Both the position numbers and the translations under genes were made by a program. Shown here piece after piece: positions 1-7,264 of a stretch of 11,849 nucleotides of DNA. Under the pieces are notes generated by a model. The model did no database searches. It had not been told where the DNA came from and worked only from the letters and a program-made list of their open reading frames with translations. Source of the stretch: Firmicutes bacterium UBA6648 (GTDB taxonomy: Bacteria; Bacillota; Clostridia; Peptostreptococcales; Anaerovoracaceae); the NCBI GenBank assembly GCA_002455605.1, contig DKLE01000223.1, forward strand, positions 3,981 to 15,829. Direction: 5' to 3'. Every line of letters starts with the position of its first letter. Position 1 is the stretch's first letter.

Positions 1-446
1 GAGCTTCGGCTTTAGAAGGCAAAAATGTGGACATCATTTTAAAGGAGATTGAAAGCCTGCTGGAGGAAGGTCCTATGTATTTCCCGGAGGATATGGTTAC
101 GGATCATCCGGAACGATTTATCGTGAGTGAAATCATCCGAGAAAAAGCACTTCTGTATTTGGAAAAAGAGGTGCCCCATGGGATAGCTGTGGAGCTGGAG
201 AGCTATAAAGAAGAGAACAATCTGACCAGAATAGGCGCGGTTATTTATTGTGAAAAAAAATCACATAAAGGTATTATCATAGGAAAAGAAGGCAAAAAGC
301 TGAAGGGTATAGGCAAAAGCTCCCGTATGGAAATAGAGGCACTTTTGGGAACCAAGGTGTTTTTGGAAATATGGGTAAAGGTAAAAGAAAACTGGAGAGA
401 CAGTGATTTTGCTTTATCCAATTTTGGCTATGATAACAAGGAATAA
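1..446 (+). CDS. era: GTPase Era, C-terminal part (5' end outside window)
   Basis: Era is a GTPase that binds 16S rRNA and helps mature the 30S ribosomal subunit. The frame is open from base 3 with no start codon needed, so the gene enters from the left and only about 147 codons are visible. The G domain motifs lie outside the window. What is seen is the end of the G domain (a SALEGKNVD stretch resembling the Era SALxGxNV motif), the YFPEDMVTDHPERF linker typical of Era, then the type II KH domain with its GxxG loop in IIGKEGKKLKGIG, followed by the conserved EALLGTKVFLEIWVKVKENWR ending. A GTG lies at base 27, but it is internal to the domain and is not the start. The stop is at 444-446, and recO starts 2 bp further on, the usual era-recO order in Firmicutes. 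Identification is secure by family motifs. Confidence 0.96.
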   Translation, partial: ASALEGKNVDIILKEIESLLEEGPMYFPEDMVTDHPERFIVSEIIREKALLYLEKEVPHGIAVELESYKEENNLTRIGAVIYCEKKSHKGIIIGKEGKKLKGIGKSSRMEIEALLGTKVFLEIWVKVKENWRDSDFALSNFGYDNKE

Positions 447-448
447 AT

Positions 449-1201
449 ATGTACACGGATACAGAGGGGATTGTTTTAAAAAATGTCAAGCTGCCCGGCG
501 GCAGAAAAATATTGGTATTGTTTTCTTTAAAATATGGAAAGATAAGTGCAGGGACCAATATCAATGAAAAAGGAAGAAGCAAATCAACTCTTGCTTTAAG
601 GCCTTTTACTTACAGTAAATTTGAGATTTATAAAAATCGAGAAAGCTATAATGTCAATAGTGCTGAAGTTATAAAAAGTTTTTATAAGATAGGCGAAGAT
701 GTCAGTAAATATATGTATGCATCATATATTCTTGAATTCACCGATAGGATTATTTCGGAAAACGAAAGAGCACCTCAGTTATTCGATTTGTTGATAGACT
801 ATTTGTCTGCTTTGGAAAAAAGAAATAAAAAGTATGCAACACTGGCGCTTGCTTACCAGATAAAGGCGCTTGCTTATGCAGGCTGCGCTCCGGAAATAAA
901 GAAGTGTGTATGCTGCGGAGATAGCGGGAATTTAAATTGGTTTGTGATAAAAGAGGGTGGTATTGTTTGTGAAAACTGCTTAAATAAACTGAAAACTAAT
1001 GTGAATGAATCATTGATTTATGACGTAAATTTTGGTATTATTGAGGTGATAGACTATATTTTGTCACATCCTTTAAAGAAATTGGAGAATTTGGCTTTAA
1101 ATGAAAAAACACAGGAAAAGCTTAAATTAATTATACGCAATTATATAGCTTATCATTTGGATATTAGGGAACTAAAGAGCGAAAGCTTTCTAATTGAATA
1201 G
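449..1201 (+). CDS. recO: DNA repair protein RecO
   Basis: RecO works with RecR (and RecF) to load RecA onto SSB-coated single-stranded DNA in gap repair. The protein has 250 residues, normal for the family. The N-terminal OB-fold begins with TEGIVLKNVKLPGGRKILVLF, followed by a helical region. A C4 zinc-binding site is visible: Cys153 and Cys156 in CVCCG, and Cys174 and Cys177 in CENC. The ATG at 449 is preceded by AAGGA (438-442) at 6 nt, which fixes the start. It lies 2 bp after era and 17 bp before the next gene, so the three are probably cotranscribed. The sequence between the motifs is divergent, as is common in RecO, but the position, length and zinc site agree. Confidence 0.93.
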   Translation: MYTDTEGIVLKNVKLPGGRKILVLFSLKYGKISAGTNINEKGRSKSTLALRPFTYSKFEIYKNRESYNVNSAEVIKSFYKIGEDVSKYMYASYILEFTDRIISENERAPQLFDLLIDYLSALEKRNKKYATLALAYQIKALAYAGCAPEIKKCVCCGDSGNLNWFVIKEGGIVCENCLNKLKTNVNESLIYDVNFGIIEVIDYILSHPLKKLENLALNEKTQEKLKLIIRNYIAYHLDIRELKSESFLIE

Positions 1202-1218
1202 TTTGAGGAGGTAAGATT

Positions 1219-1863
1219 ATGGAGATTACATTAGAGAAAATAGAGTTAGTAAAAGACAGGACAGGTGTTAGCTATAAAGAGGCGAAAGAAGCTTTAGAGG
1301 CTGCTGACGGAAGTGTTGTGGATGCCATTATTGACATTGAAGAATCCATAGATGAAAAGGGAAAATCTAAAATCAGTGAAAGCAGCTCACAAATTATTGA
1401 AAAGATCAAAGAGATGGTTAAGAAGGGGAATGTTTCTAAAATTATTGTAAAGAAAGACGATGAAGTGATGCTGAATTTGCCTGTGAATATAGGTATTTTG
1501 GGAACTTTTCTGGCTCCTTGGGCTATGATAGCAGGCCTAATTGCGGCTTTTGGAACAAAGTGTGTGATAGAATTGGTAAAGGATGATGGTGCAATCATTG
1601 ATATCAGCGAAATGGCTAATGAAAAGATTGAAGATATCGTTGAAAAGGGTGCTGTAATTGCTGACGAAGTGAAGGTAAAAGGAGCAGACGTATATAACAA
1701 TGTGAAGAATAAAACTTCAGATGCTTTGAATAAAGTTAAAAAGGAAGCTGAAGAAGAAGAGGGCTGCTGCTATGACGAGTCCGAATGTGAGGGAGAATGC
1801 TGCTGCGGTCACGATGATGAAGAAGAACAGAAAGAAGGCAATAGCGACGAAGAAGAGAAATAG
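1219..1863 (+). CDS. DUF4342 protein with UBA/TS-N-like N-terminus and Cys-rich acidic tail
   Basis: The protein has 214 residues and no established function. Residues 1-45 (LEKIELVKDRTGVSYKEAKEALEAADGSVVDAI) form a UBA-like three-helix motif, as seen in EF-Ts and NAC proteins. Residues about 60-130 match the DUF4342 pattern: VKKGNVSKIIVKKDDEVMLNLPVN, then a hydrophobic stretch at about 90-113 containing APWAMIAGLIAAFG, then TKCVIELVKDDG. The hydrophobic stretch could sit in or on the membrane. The tail from about 175 is strongly acidic and carries Cys183, Cys184, Cys190, Cys194-196 and His198, a possible metal-binding cluster. A GAGGAGGT site at 1205-1212 supports the ATG at 1219. It is probably the last gene of the era-recO transcript, with a terminator 34 bp after the stop. 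Family assignment is from memory of the pattern; function is unknown. Confidence 0.85.
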   Translation: MEITLEKIELVKDRTGVSYKEAKEALEAADGSVVDAIIDIEESIDEKGKSKISESSSQIIEKIKEMVKKGNVSKIIVKKDDEVMLNLPVNIGILGTFLAPWAMIAGLIAAFGTKCVIELVKDDGAIIDISEMANEKIEDIVEKGAVIADEVKVKGADVYNNVKNKTSDALNKVKKEAEEEEGCCYDESECEGECCCGHDDEEEQKEGNSDEEEK

Positions 1864-1896
1864 AATTTTTGTTCTAAAATAAATAGTTAAACTTTC

Positions 1897-1921
1897 AAAA
1901 GACGAGCTTTGCTCGTTTTTT
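1897..1921 (+). terminator. Rho-independent terminator after era-recO-DUF4342
   Basis: The arms ACGAGC (1902-1907) and GCTCGT (1911-1916) form a 6-bp stem with a TTT loop. It is extended outward by a G-T pair and four A-T pairs, so the T-run 1916-1921 follows directly. It lies 34 bp after the DUF4342 stop and 36 bp before glyQS. A smaller TAGAA/TTCTA hairpin at 1861-1876 overlaps the stop codon and is probably incidental. Confidence 0.85.
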
Positions 1922-1956
1922 GGATATATTATAAAAACTAGGAATGGTAGGTAGAT

Positions 1957-3360
1957 ATGAGTAGAGAAATTACAATGGAGAAGATTACTGCTTTAGCTAA
2001 AAACAGAGGTTTTGTTTATTCCGGTTCTGAGATTTACGGAGGCTTGGCCAATACTTGGGACTATGGCCCTATCGGTGTTGAATTAAAAAATAACGTGAAG
2101 AAAGCCTGGTGGAAGAAATTTGTCCAGGAATCCAAATATAATGTGGGACTTGATGCTGCAATTTTAATGAATCCAAAAACCTGGGTGGCTTCTGGACATG
2201 TGGGCGGATTTGCGGATCCATTGATTGACTGTAAGAGCTGCAAAGCAAGATTTAGAGCGGATAAGCTTATTGAAGATTACTTAAAGGAAAATAATATTAA
2301 TGACATAACGGTTGACGGTTGGTCCAACGAAAAATTAGAAGCTTATATTCAGGAAAAGGGAATTGCATGTCCGGAGTGCGGAAAGAGCGATTTTACAAAT
2401 ATCAGACAATTTAATCTGATGTTTAAAACCTTTCAAGGGGTTACGGAGGATTCCAAAGCAGAGATTTTCTTAAGACCTGAAACGGCTCAAGGCATTTTTG
2501 TAAACTTTAAAAATGTGCAGAGAACTTCACGAAAGAAGATTCCATTCGGCATTGCACAGATTGGTAAATCTTTCAGAAATGAAATTACTCCAGGTAACTT
2601 TACTTTTAGAACCAGAGAATTTGAACAAATGGAGCTAGAATTCTTCTGCAAACCGGGAACTGATCTGGAATGGTTTAACTATTGGAAGGACTATTGCGAA
2701 AATTTCCTGAAATCCCTTAATATGAGTGAGAAGAATTTTAGGTTAAGAGATCATGAGCAAGAAGAACTTTCTCATTATAGTAATGCAACTACTGATATCG
2801 AATACTTATTCCCATTTGGATGGGGTGAACTATGGGGAATTGCCGATCGAACAGATTTCGATTTGAAGCAGCATAGTGAACATTCTGGACAAGAAATGAA
2901 TTATGTAGATCCGGAGTCCAATGAGAAGTACGTTCCATATTGTATTGAACCTTCACTGGGAGCAGACCGGGTTACCTTGGCATTTTTATGCGAGGCGTAT
3001 GATGAGGAAATCCTTACAGATGCCAATGGCAAAGAAGATATTCGGGTAGTTTTAAGATTTCATCCTGCCCTTGCACCGTTTAAGGCTGCAGTGCTTCCTT
3101 TGGCTAAAAAGCTTGCACCGGTAGCTCAGCCTATTTATGAGGAATTATCAAAATATTTTATGGTTGATTATGATGAATCCGGTTCTATTGGAAAGAGATA
3201 TAGAAGAGAAGATGAAATTGGTACGCCATTTAGTATTTGTGTTGATTTTGACACAGAAACGGATGGATGCGTGACCATTAGGGACAGAGATACCATGGAG
3301 CAGGTAAGAATTCCTGTTACAGAGGTTAAGAAATACATTGAGGAAAGGTTAGAATTCTAA
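1957..3360 (+). CDS. glyQS: Glycyl-tRNA synthetase, single-chain (alpha2 dimer) type
   Basis: This class II aminoacyl-tRNA synthetase joins glycine to tRNA-Gly, using ATP and releasing AMP and PPi. Its 467 residues and fold correspond to the eukaryote/archaea-like alpha2 enzyme, not the bacterial alpha2-beta2 form used by Bacillus subtilis. The N-terminus KITALAKNRGFVYSGSEIYGGLANTWDYGPIGVELKNN is diagnostic. Two Cys pairs, Cys92/Cys95 (CKSC) and Cys138/Cys141 (CPEC), could hold zinc. RPETAQGIF is at about 173-181, motif 2 starts at Arg207 (FRNEITP) and continues FRTREFEQMELEFF, and motif 3 is GADR ending at Arg338. The anticodon-binding domain covers about 370-465. The ribosome site before 1957 is weak (AGGAAT or TAGGT). 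There is no room for a T-box leader in the 93 bp upstream. ppdK follows after 28 bp. Confidence 0.97.
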   Translation: MSREITMEKITALAKNRGFVYSGSEIYGGLANTWDYGPIGVELKNNVKKAWWKKFVQESKYNVGLDAAILMNPKTWVASGHVGGFADPLIDCKSCKARFRADKLIEDYLKENNINDITVDGWSNEKLEAYIQEKGIACPECGKSDFTNIRQFNLMFKTFQGVTEDSKAEIFLRPETAQGIFVNFKNVQRTSRKKIPFGIAQIGKSFRNEITPGNFTFRTREFEQMELEFFCKPGTDLEWFNYWKDYCENFLKSLNMSEKNFRLRDHEQEELSHYSNATTDIEYLFPFGWGELWGIADRTDFDLKQHSEHSGQEMNYVDPESNEKYVPYCIEPSLGADRVTLAFLCEAYDEEILTDANGKEDIRVVLRFHPALAPFKAAVLPLAKKLAPVAQPIYEELSKYFMVDYDESGSIGKRYRREDEIGTPFSICVDFDTETDGCVTIRDRDTMEQVRIPVTEVKKYIEERLEF

Positions 3361-3361
3361 G

Positions 3362-3384
3362 CTTTCTTGCAGGTAAGAAAGGAG
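3362..3384 (+). promoter_or_regulatory. Hairpin overlapping the ppdK ribosome binding site
   Basis: CTTTCTT (3362-3368) and AAGAAAG (3375-3381) form a perfect 7-bp stem with a 6-nt loop. The right arm overlaps the strong AAAGGAG site (3378-3384) that serves the ppdK ATG at 3389. The left arm begins just after the glyQS stop, so a ribosome finishing glyQS would melt the stem. This suggests translational coupling. The stem is short and mostly A-U, so the effect may be small; the role is inference. Confidence 0.4.
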
Positions 3385-3388
3385 TAAA

Positions 3389-6016
3389 ATGGGAAAGTTT
3401 GTTTATTCATTTAATGAAGGCTCAAAAGATATGAGGAATCTTTTAGGAGGTAAAGGTGCCAATTTGGCTGAAATGACCCAAATCGGTCTCCCAGTTCCCT
3501 TTGGATTTACCGTTACTACGGAGGCATGCAACCGATATTACAAAGAGGAATGTATGATTGCCAAAGATATCATCGAGCAGATTTTTGATAAACTTTCTGA
3601 ACTCGAAAATGTTACCGGTAAGATTTTTGGTGACGCTTCTAATCCGCTTTTGGTTTCTGTTCGGTCAGGCTCCGTTTTTTCTATGCCGGGTATGATGGAT
3701 ACAATACTGAATCTGGGTTTAAATGATGAAATTGTTAAAGGTCTGGCAAAAATCACTGAAAATGAGAGATTTGCTTATGACAGTTACAGAAGGTTTATTC
3801 AGATGTTCGGAGACATTGTTCTTGAAATACCGAAATCGAAATTTGAAGAAATCATGAACGTCAAAAAGCAGGAAAGAAGCTGCAGGTATGATGTAGAGCT
3901 TACCATAGAAGAATTAAAACACACCATAAGCTTATATAAAGAACTGATAAAAAATGAAATGGGGAGAGAATTTACTCAAGATCCCAGAGAACAATTAATG
4001 GAAGCGGTGATGGCTGTTTTCCGATCCTGGAATAATGAAAGGGCTGTTTTGTATAGGCAGTTAAACAATATTTCTGCTGATTTGGGAACTGCGGTCAATG
4101 TACAGGCCATGGTTTTTGGGAATATGGGTGAAAATTCCGGTACAGGTGTTGCTTTTACAAGAGATCCTATTATAGGTGAAAATGGTATTTTCGGTGAATT
4201 TTTAATCAATGCACAGGGAGAAGATGTGGTCTCTGGCATTCGAACTCCTCAGCCTATTTCAGAAATGGCAGAGGCTTTTCCTGATGTATATAAGGAGTTT
4301 CTGAGGATTGCGCAGCTGCTTGAAAATCATTTTACAGATATGCAGAATATTGAATTTACGGTAGAAAAAAGCAAATTGTTTTTGCTTCAGTCCCGCAATG
4401 CCAAGAGAACTGCGGAAGCGGCTGTAAAAATTGCTGTGGATATGGAGCAGGAAGGCTTGATTGATAAAAAAACTGCGGTTACCAGATTAGAACCTACACA
4501 AATCAGTCAGCTGCTTCATCCGATGTTTCAGGCAGAAGACTTAAAGAAGGCTCACAAACTGGCTAAAGGACTTCCTGCTTCTCCTGGAGCGGTGACAGGA
4601 AAAATAATGTTCAATGCCAGAGACGCAGAGGCTGCATCAACTAATGGTGAAAAAGTAATTCTGGTCAGGATGGAAACTTCTCCGGAGGATTTAGCGGGCA
4701 TGGTTGCAGCAGAGGGCATCCTGACAGCCAGAGGAGGTATGACTTCTCATGCAGCAGTGGTTGCAAGAGGTATGGGAAGATGCTGTGTAGTGGGGTGTTC
4801 GGAGCTTGATATTGATAAAGAGCAAAAAACCCTTGCAATTGGAGATACGGTTTTATCAGAGGGGCAGTACATATCCTTGGATGGATCTTCTGGAATTGTG
4901 TATAAAGGCCATATAAAAACGGTAGTGCCTGAACTGTCAGGAGCTTTTAGCATTATCATGAAATGGGCGGATGAAATCAGAACCTTAAAAGTGAGAACTA
5001 ATGCAGATAATTCACACGAAGCAAAGTTAGCTATGGATTTTGGTGCCGAAGGCATCGGACTTTGCAGGACGGAGCAGATGTTCTTAGAAGAGGGCAGAAT
5101 CCTCACGGTCAGAAAAATGATTTTAACAAACAATGAGGATAAAAAAAGAGAAGCCTTATTACAGCTTCTTCCTTTTCAAAAAAAGGAATTTAAAGCACTC
5201 TATGAGGTAATGGAAGATCGGCCAGTTACTATTAGGCTGCTGGACTTGTCTTTCCATGAGTTTTTACCTAGTAAAACCAGAGACATAAAACAGCTGGCGG
5301 AGCAAATGAATGTTTCTTACCCAGAACTGTTAAAGAGAATTGAAGAACTGCGTGAAATAAACCCAATGCTTGGATATAGAGGCTGCAGATTAGCCGTTGC
5401 TTATCCGGATATTGCGGCTATGCAGACAGAAGCCATTATATTGGCAGCAATAGAGCTTAAAAAAGAGAAAAATCTTGATATATCTCCGGAGATAATGGTT
5501 CCGATGATTGGGATGGCCAAAGAATTTAATTTTATCAAGAAGATTGTAGTGGATACAATTGACAGATGTTTTAAAAAGGAAAATGTGACCTTAAACTATT
5601 CTATAGGCACCATGATTGAAGTACCGCGAGCAGCACTGACGGCAGATGAAATAGCAAAAGAAGCAGAATTCTTTTCCTTTGGAACGAATGATTTAACCCA
5701 GATGACTTTTGGTTTGTCTCGATCAGAGTCTTTAAAGATTATCAAGGAATATAGAAACCGTCTGATTTTTGAAGATAATCCGTTTGAAACCATTGATATA
5801 AATGGTGTGGGGAAACTGGTGAATATAGCAGCAGAGCTGGGAAGAGCTGTAAGGCCAAATATTAAGCTTGGTGTCTGCGGTGAACAGGGCGGCGATCCAA
5901 GAACCGTAGAATTTTGTCATAACGCCGGTTTGAACTATGTATCTTGTTCCCCTTACAAGGTTCCGGTGGCCAGACTGGCAGCAGCACAGGCGGCTGTTAA
6001 AACTCAATCCAAGTAA
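3389..6016 (+). CDS. ppdK: Pyruvate, phosphate dikinase
   Basis: PPDK interconverts pyruvate + ATP + Pi and PEP + AMP + PPi in the cytoplasm. In anaerobes it often runs towards pyruvate and ATP. The 875 residues are the normal length. The N-terminal ATP-grasp domain starts with GGKGANLAEM (20-29) and includes VSVRSGSVFSMPGMMDT and FGNMGENSGTGVAFTRDP. The swivelling domain carries the phosphorylated His454 in GGMTSHAAVVARGMG. The C-terminal barrel keeps Arg560 (GLCRTEQMF), Arg616 (TIRLLDLSFHEFLP), Glu744 (TMIEVPRAAL), Asn767 (FGTNDLTQ) and the acid/base Cys830 (GVCGEQGGDP). These are one less than the numbering I recall for the Clostridium symbiosum enzyme, so no active-site residue is missing. 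AAAGGAG at 3378-3384 fixes the start. It probably shares a transcript with glyQS. No PDRP regulator or ccpN gene lies beside it. Confidence 0.98.
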   Translation: MGKFVYSFNEGSKDMRNLLGGKGANLAEMTQIGLPVPFGFTVTTEACNRYYKEECMIAKDIIEQIFDKLSELENVTGKIFGDASNPLLVSVRSGSVFSMPGMMDTILNLGLNDEIVKGLAKITENERFAYDSYRRFIQMFGDIVLEIPKSKFEEIMNVKKQERSCRYDVELTIEELKHTISLYKELIKNEMGREFTQDPREQLMEAVMAVFRSWNNERAVLYRQLNNISADLGTAVNVQAMVFGNMGENSGTGVAFTRDPIIGENGIFGEFLINAQGEDVVSGIRTPQPISEMAEAFPDVYKEFLRIAQLLENHFTDMQNIEFTVEKSKLFLLQSRNAKRTAEAAVKIAVDMEQEGLIDKKTAVTRLEPTQISQLLHPMFQAEDLKKAHKLAKGLPASPGAVTGKIMFNARDAEAASTNGEKVILVRMETSPEDLAGMVAAEGILTARGGMTSHAAVVARGMGRCCVVGCSELDIDKEQKTLAIGDTVLSEGQYISLDGSSGIVYKGHIKTVVPELSGAFSIIMKWADEIRTLKVRTNADNSHEAKLAMDFGAEGIGLCRTEQMFLEEGRILTVRKMILTNNEDKKREALLQLLPFQKKEFKALYEVMEDRPVTIRLLDLSFHEFLPSKTRDIKQLAEQMNVSYPELLKRIEELREINPMLGYRGCRLAVAYPDIAAMQTEAIILAAIELKKEKNLDISPEIMVPMIGMAKEFNFIKKIVVDTIDRCFKKENVTLNYSIGTMIEVPRAALTADEIAKEAEFFSFGTNDLTQMTFGLSRSESLKIIKEYRNRLIFEDNPFETIDINGVGKLVNIAAELGRAVRPNIKLGVCGEQGGDPRTVEFCHNAGLNYVSCSPYKVPVARLAAAQAAVKTQSK

Positions 6017-6054
6017 GGATTTAACGGAATTCACCCCTGTCTGGAATAAAGTGT

Positions 6055-6092
6055 AATGACCAATTGGAAACCAATTGGTCATTCTTTTATTT
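6055..6092 (+). terminator. Strong terminator between convergent ppdK and YlmC/YmxH-family gene
   Basis: The arms AATGACCAATTGG (6055-6067) and CCAATTGGTCATT (6071-6083) form a perfect 13-bp stem with an AAA loop. It is followed by CTTTTATTT on the + strand. It lies 38 bp after the ppdK stop and 20 bp beyond the stop of the minus-strand gene. The U-rich tail favours the + strand, but the stem could also stop minus-strand transcripts. Confidence 0.93.
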
Positions 6093-6103
6093 GAAATGGA
6101 GAG

Positions 6104-6340
6104 CTATTGACTTTCAAATATGATGATATCTTCTCCTATTTTTACAATGGAGCTCCAAGGAAGCTGCATAAAATCGTGTCCTGCGAGAAAACCTAATTTA
6201 GATTGAAAATTAGGTACAAGAATGGATTTTATTTTACCTGTTTCTTTTTCAAACAGCATTTCTGCATCCCAAAGCTGACCATGTCGGCTTCCGTTCCGTA
6301 AATCAACGATTTCTTTGTCTCCTATTTCACTTAGCCGCAT
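6104..6340 (-). CDS. YlmC/YmxH-family PRC-barrel protein
   Basis: This is a small 78-residue protein of the YlmC/YmxH family. Members occur in endospore-forming Firmicutes and are annotated as sporulation proteins, but the biochemical role is not settled. The sequence starts MRLSEIGDKEIVDLRNGSRHGQLWDAEMLFEKETGKIKSILVPN and ends GHDFMQLPWSSIVKIGEDIIIF, the beta-rich PRC-barrel pattern over its full length. The start at 6340 is supported by GGAGG on the minus strand (6347-6351) at 6 nt. It is the only minus-strand gene here, diverging from tepA and converging on ppdK with a terminator between. There is no signal peptide or membrane segment. It supports a spore-forming lineage, though the family alone does not prove sporulation. 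Confidence 0.88.
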   Translation of the reverse strand: MRLSEIGDKEIVDLRNGSRHGQLWDAEMLFEKETGKIKSILVPNFQSKLGFLAGHDFMQLPWSSIVKIGEDIIIFESQ

Positions 6341-6366
6341 AATGAACCTCCATTCAGTAAATAATA

Positions 6367-6449
6367 ATTAAAACTATGAAGTTTTAATATAGCTTCTCGG
6401 GAAACTCCCGAGTTCATTTGAACTGCTAATAATAAGGCTATGCTTTATT
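6367..6449 (+). promoter_or_regulatory. Row of hairpins in the divergent YlmC/YmxH-tepA intergenic region
   Basis: Three main stems stand side by side. ATTAAAACT/AGTTTTAAT (6367-6375 with 6380-6388) has 9 bp and an ATGA loop. CTCGGGA/TCCCGAG (6396-6402 with 6406-6412) has 7 bp, is GC-rich and has an AAC loop. AATAAGGC/GCTTTATT (6431-6438 with 6442-6449) has 8 bp with one G-U. A smaller AGTTC/GAACT hairpin (6411-6424) shares two bases with the second stem. TAGC (6390-6393) and GCTA (6425-6428) could close a three-way junction around it. None is followed by a clean U-run. On the + strand this would be the tepA leader; on the minus strand, that of the neighbouring gene. It matches no riboswitch class I can recognise. 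Confidence 0.45.
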
Positions 6450-6479
6450 TATTAATATTATTTATGTAAGGAGTGTTTT

Positions 6480-7208
6480 ATGAACAATTTTGTAAATCAG
6501 GAAGAAGAAATAAAGGAAGACATAGGAAAAGAAGAAGCAGATAGTGCAGACACAAAAGAGAATATTAAAGAATTAGGTATCACGAATACGGTACAGGATT
6601 TCAAAAGTGATATTTTATGTCTGCCGATAATCGGAATGATAGAAGGTCATTCTTTTGCTGCACCAACAGACAAGACGACTAAATACGAACACATTATACC
6701 TCAATTAACAGCTATTGAACAAAATGATCAGATTAAGGGACTTCTGACTATTTTGAATACCGTAGGAGGAGATGTGGAGGCAGGATTAGCTATTGCTGAA
6801 TTAATTGCAACTATTTCAAAACCGACGGTATCTCTGGTTTTAGGCGGAGGACATAGTATAGGAGTACCTTTGGCTACAGCTGCAAATTATTCATTTATTG
6901 CGGAGAGTGCTACAATGATGCTTCATCCCATTCGAATGAGCGGTTTGATCATTGGAGCAGAACCGACCTATGATTATTTTAGAAAAATGCAGGATAGAAT
7001 TATTGACTTCATTATAAGAACTTCACATGCCGATAGGGATCACATTGTGGAATTAATGAATTGCACCGATAATTTGTCCAATGATGTGGGTACTGTTTTA
7101 TTCAGCCATGATGCTGTAAAAGTAGGCTTGATTGATGAAATAGGCGGGTTAAATGTTTCTTTGAAAAAATTATATGAATTAATTGATGAAGAAGAAAGAA
7201 AAAAATAA
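6480..7208 (+). CDS. tepA: TepA-like ClpP-family serine protease fold protein
   Basis: The protein resembles TepA (YmfB) of B. subtilis, a cytoplasmic ClpP-fold protein linked to translocation and sporulation. It has 242 residues. Residues 1-45 are a charged, acidic and probably flexible extension. The ClpP fold starts at ILCLPIIGMIEGH. The nucleophile region GGGHSIGVPLA places the catalytic Ser at 126, and MLHPIR places the His at 149. The third catalytic residue is probably one of the Asp residues in NLSNDVGTVLFSHDAVKVGLID. Characteristic TepA blocks are TTKYEHIIPQLTAIEQN and LLTILNTVGGDVEAGLAIAELIA. AAGGAG at 6468-6473 sets the ATG at 6480. It lacks ClpX-binding context, and no clpX is near. 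In many Firmicutes a SpoIIIE/FtsK gene is close to tepA, but here the next gene is a ParA-like ATPase with its own promoter. Confidence 0.9.
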   Translation: MNNFVNQEEEIKEDIGKEEADSADTKENIKELGITNTVQDFKSDILCLPIIGMIEGHSFAAPTDKTTKYEHIIPQLTAIEQNDQIKGLLTILNTVGGDVEAGLAIAELIATISKPTVSLVLGGGHSIGVPLATAANYSFIAESATMMLHPIRMSGLIIGAEPTYDYFRKMQDRIIDFIIRTSHADRDHIVELMNCTDNLSNDVGTVLFSHDAVKVGLIDEIGGLNVSLKKLYELIDEEERKK

Positions 7209-7211
7209 AGA

Positions 7212-7241
7212 TTGACAAATATTTCCATATAGTTCTATACT
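7212..7241 (+). promoter_or_regulatory. Sigma-A type promoter for the ParA-like gene
   Basis: TTGACA (7212-7217) and TATACT (7236-7241) are separated by 18 bp. The -35 box is a perfect consensus match and the -10 matches 5 of 6. Transcription would start near 7248. That leaves a very short leader carrying AAAGGAGG (7252-7259) before the ATG at 7265. The box begins 3 bp after the tepA stop, so the next gene is at least partly transcribed on its own. Confidence 0.75.
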
Positions 7242-7264
7242 AAAAATAGATAAAGGAGGAATAT

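Noticed and set aside
1272..1700. 142-codon minus-strand open frame opposite the DUF4342 gene
   Set aside because: It is a shadow of the + strand gene: low-complexity Ser/Ile/Phe-rich product, no ribosome site, no family resemblance.
1909..1935. Possible glyQS promoter with TATATT or TATAAA near 1925-1935
   Set aside because: Any -35 would fall in the terminator hairpin and matches the consensus at no more than 3 of 6 positions. The AT-rich stretch alone is not enough.
4747..5133. 128-codon minus-strand open frame inside ppdK
   Set aside because: It lies opposite fully conserved PPDK active-site coding sequence and has no motif or ribosome site of its own.
5732..6082. 116-codon minus-strand open frame over the end of ppdK and its terminator
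   Set aside because: It would start inside the 13-bp terminator stem and shows no domain; the ppdK frame explains the sequence.
6418..6445. TTGAAC-16-TATGCT as a tepA promoter
   Set aside because: Only 4 of 6 matches in each box, and it overlaps the hairpins; not strong enough to annotate.
7209..7264. Terminator between tepA and the ParA-like gene
   Set aside because: No stem with a following T-run was found; only the promoter is supported.
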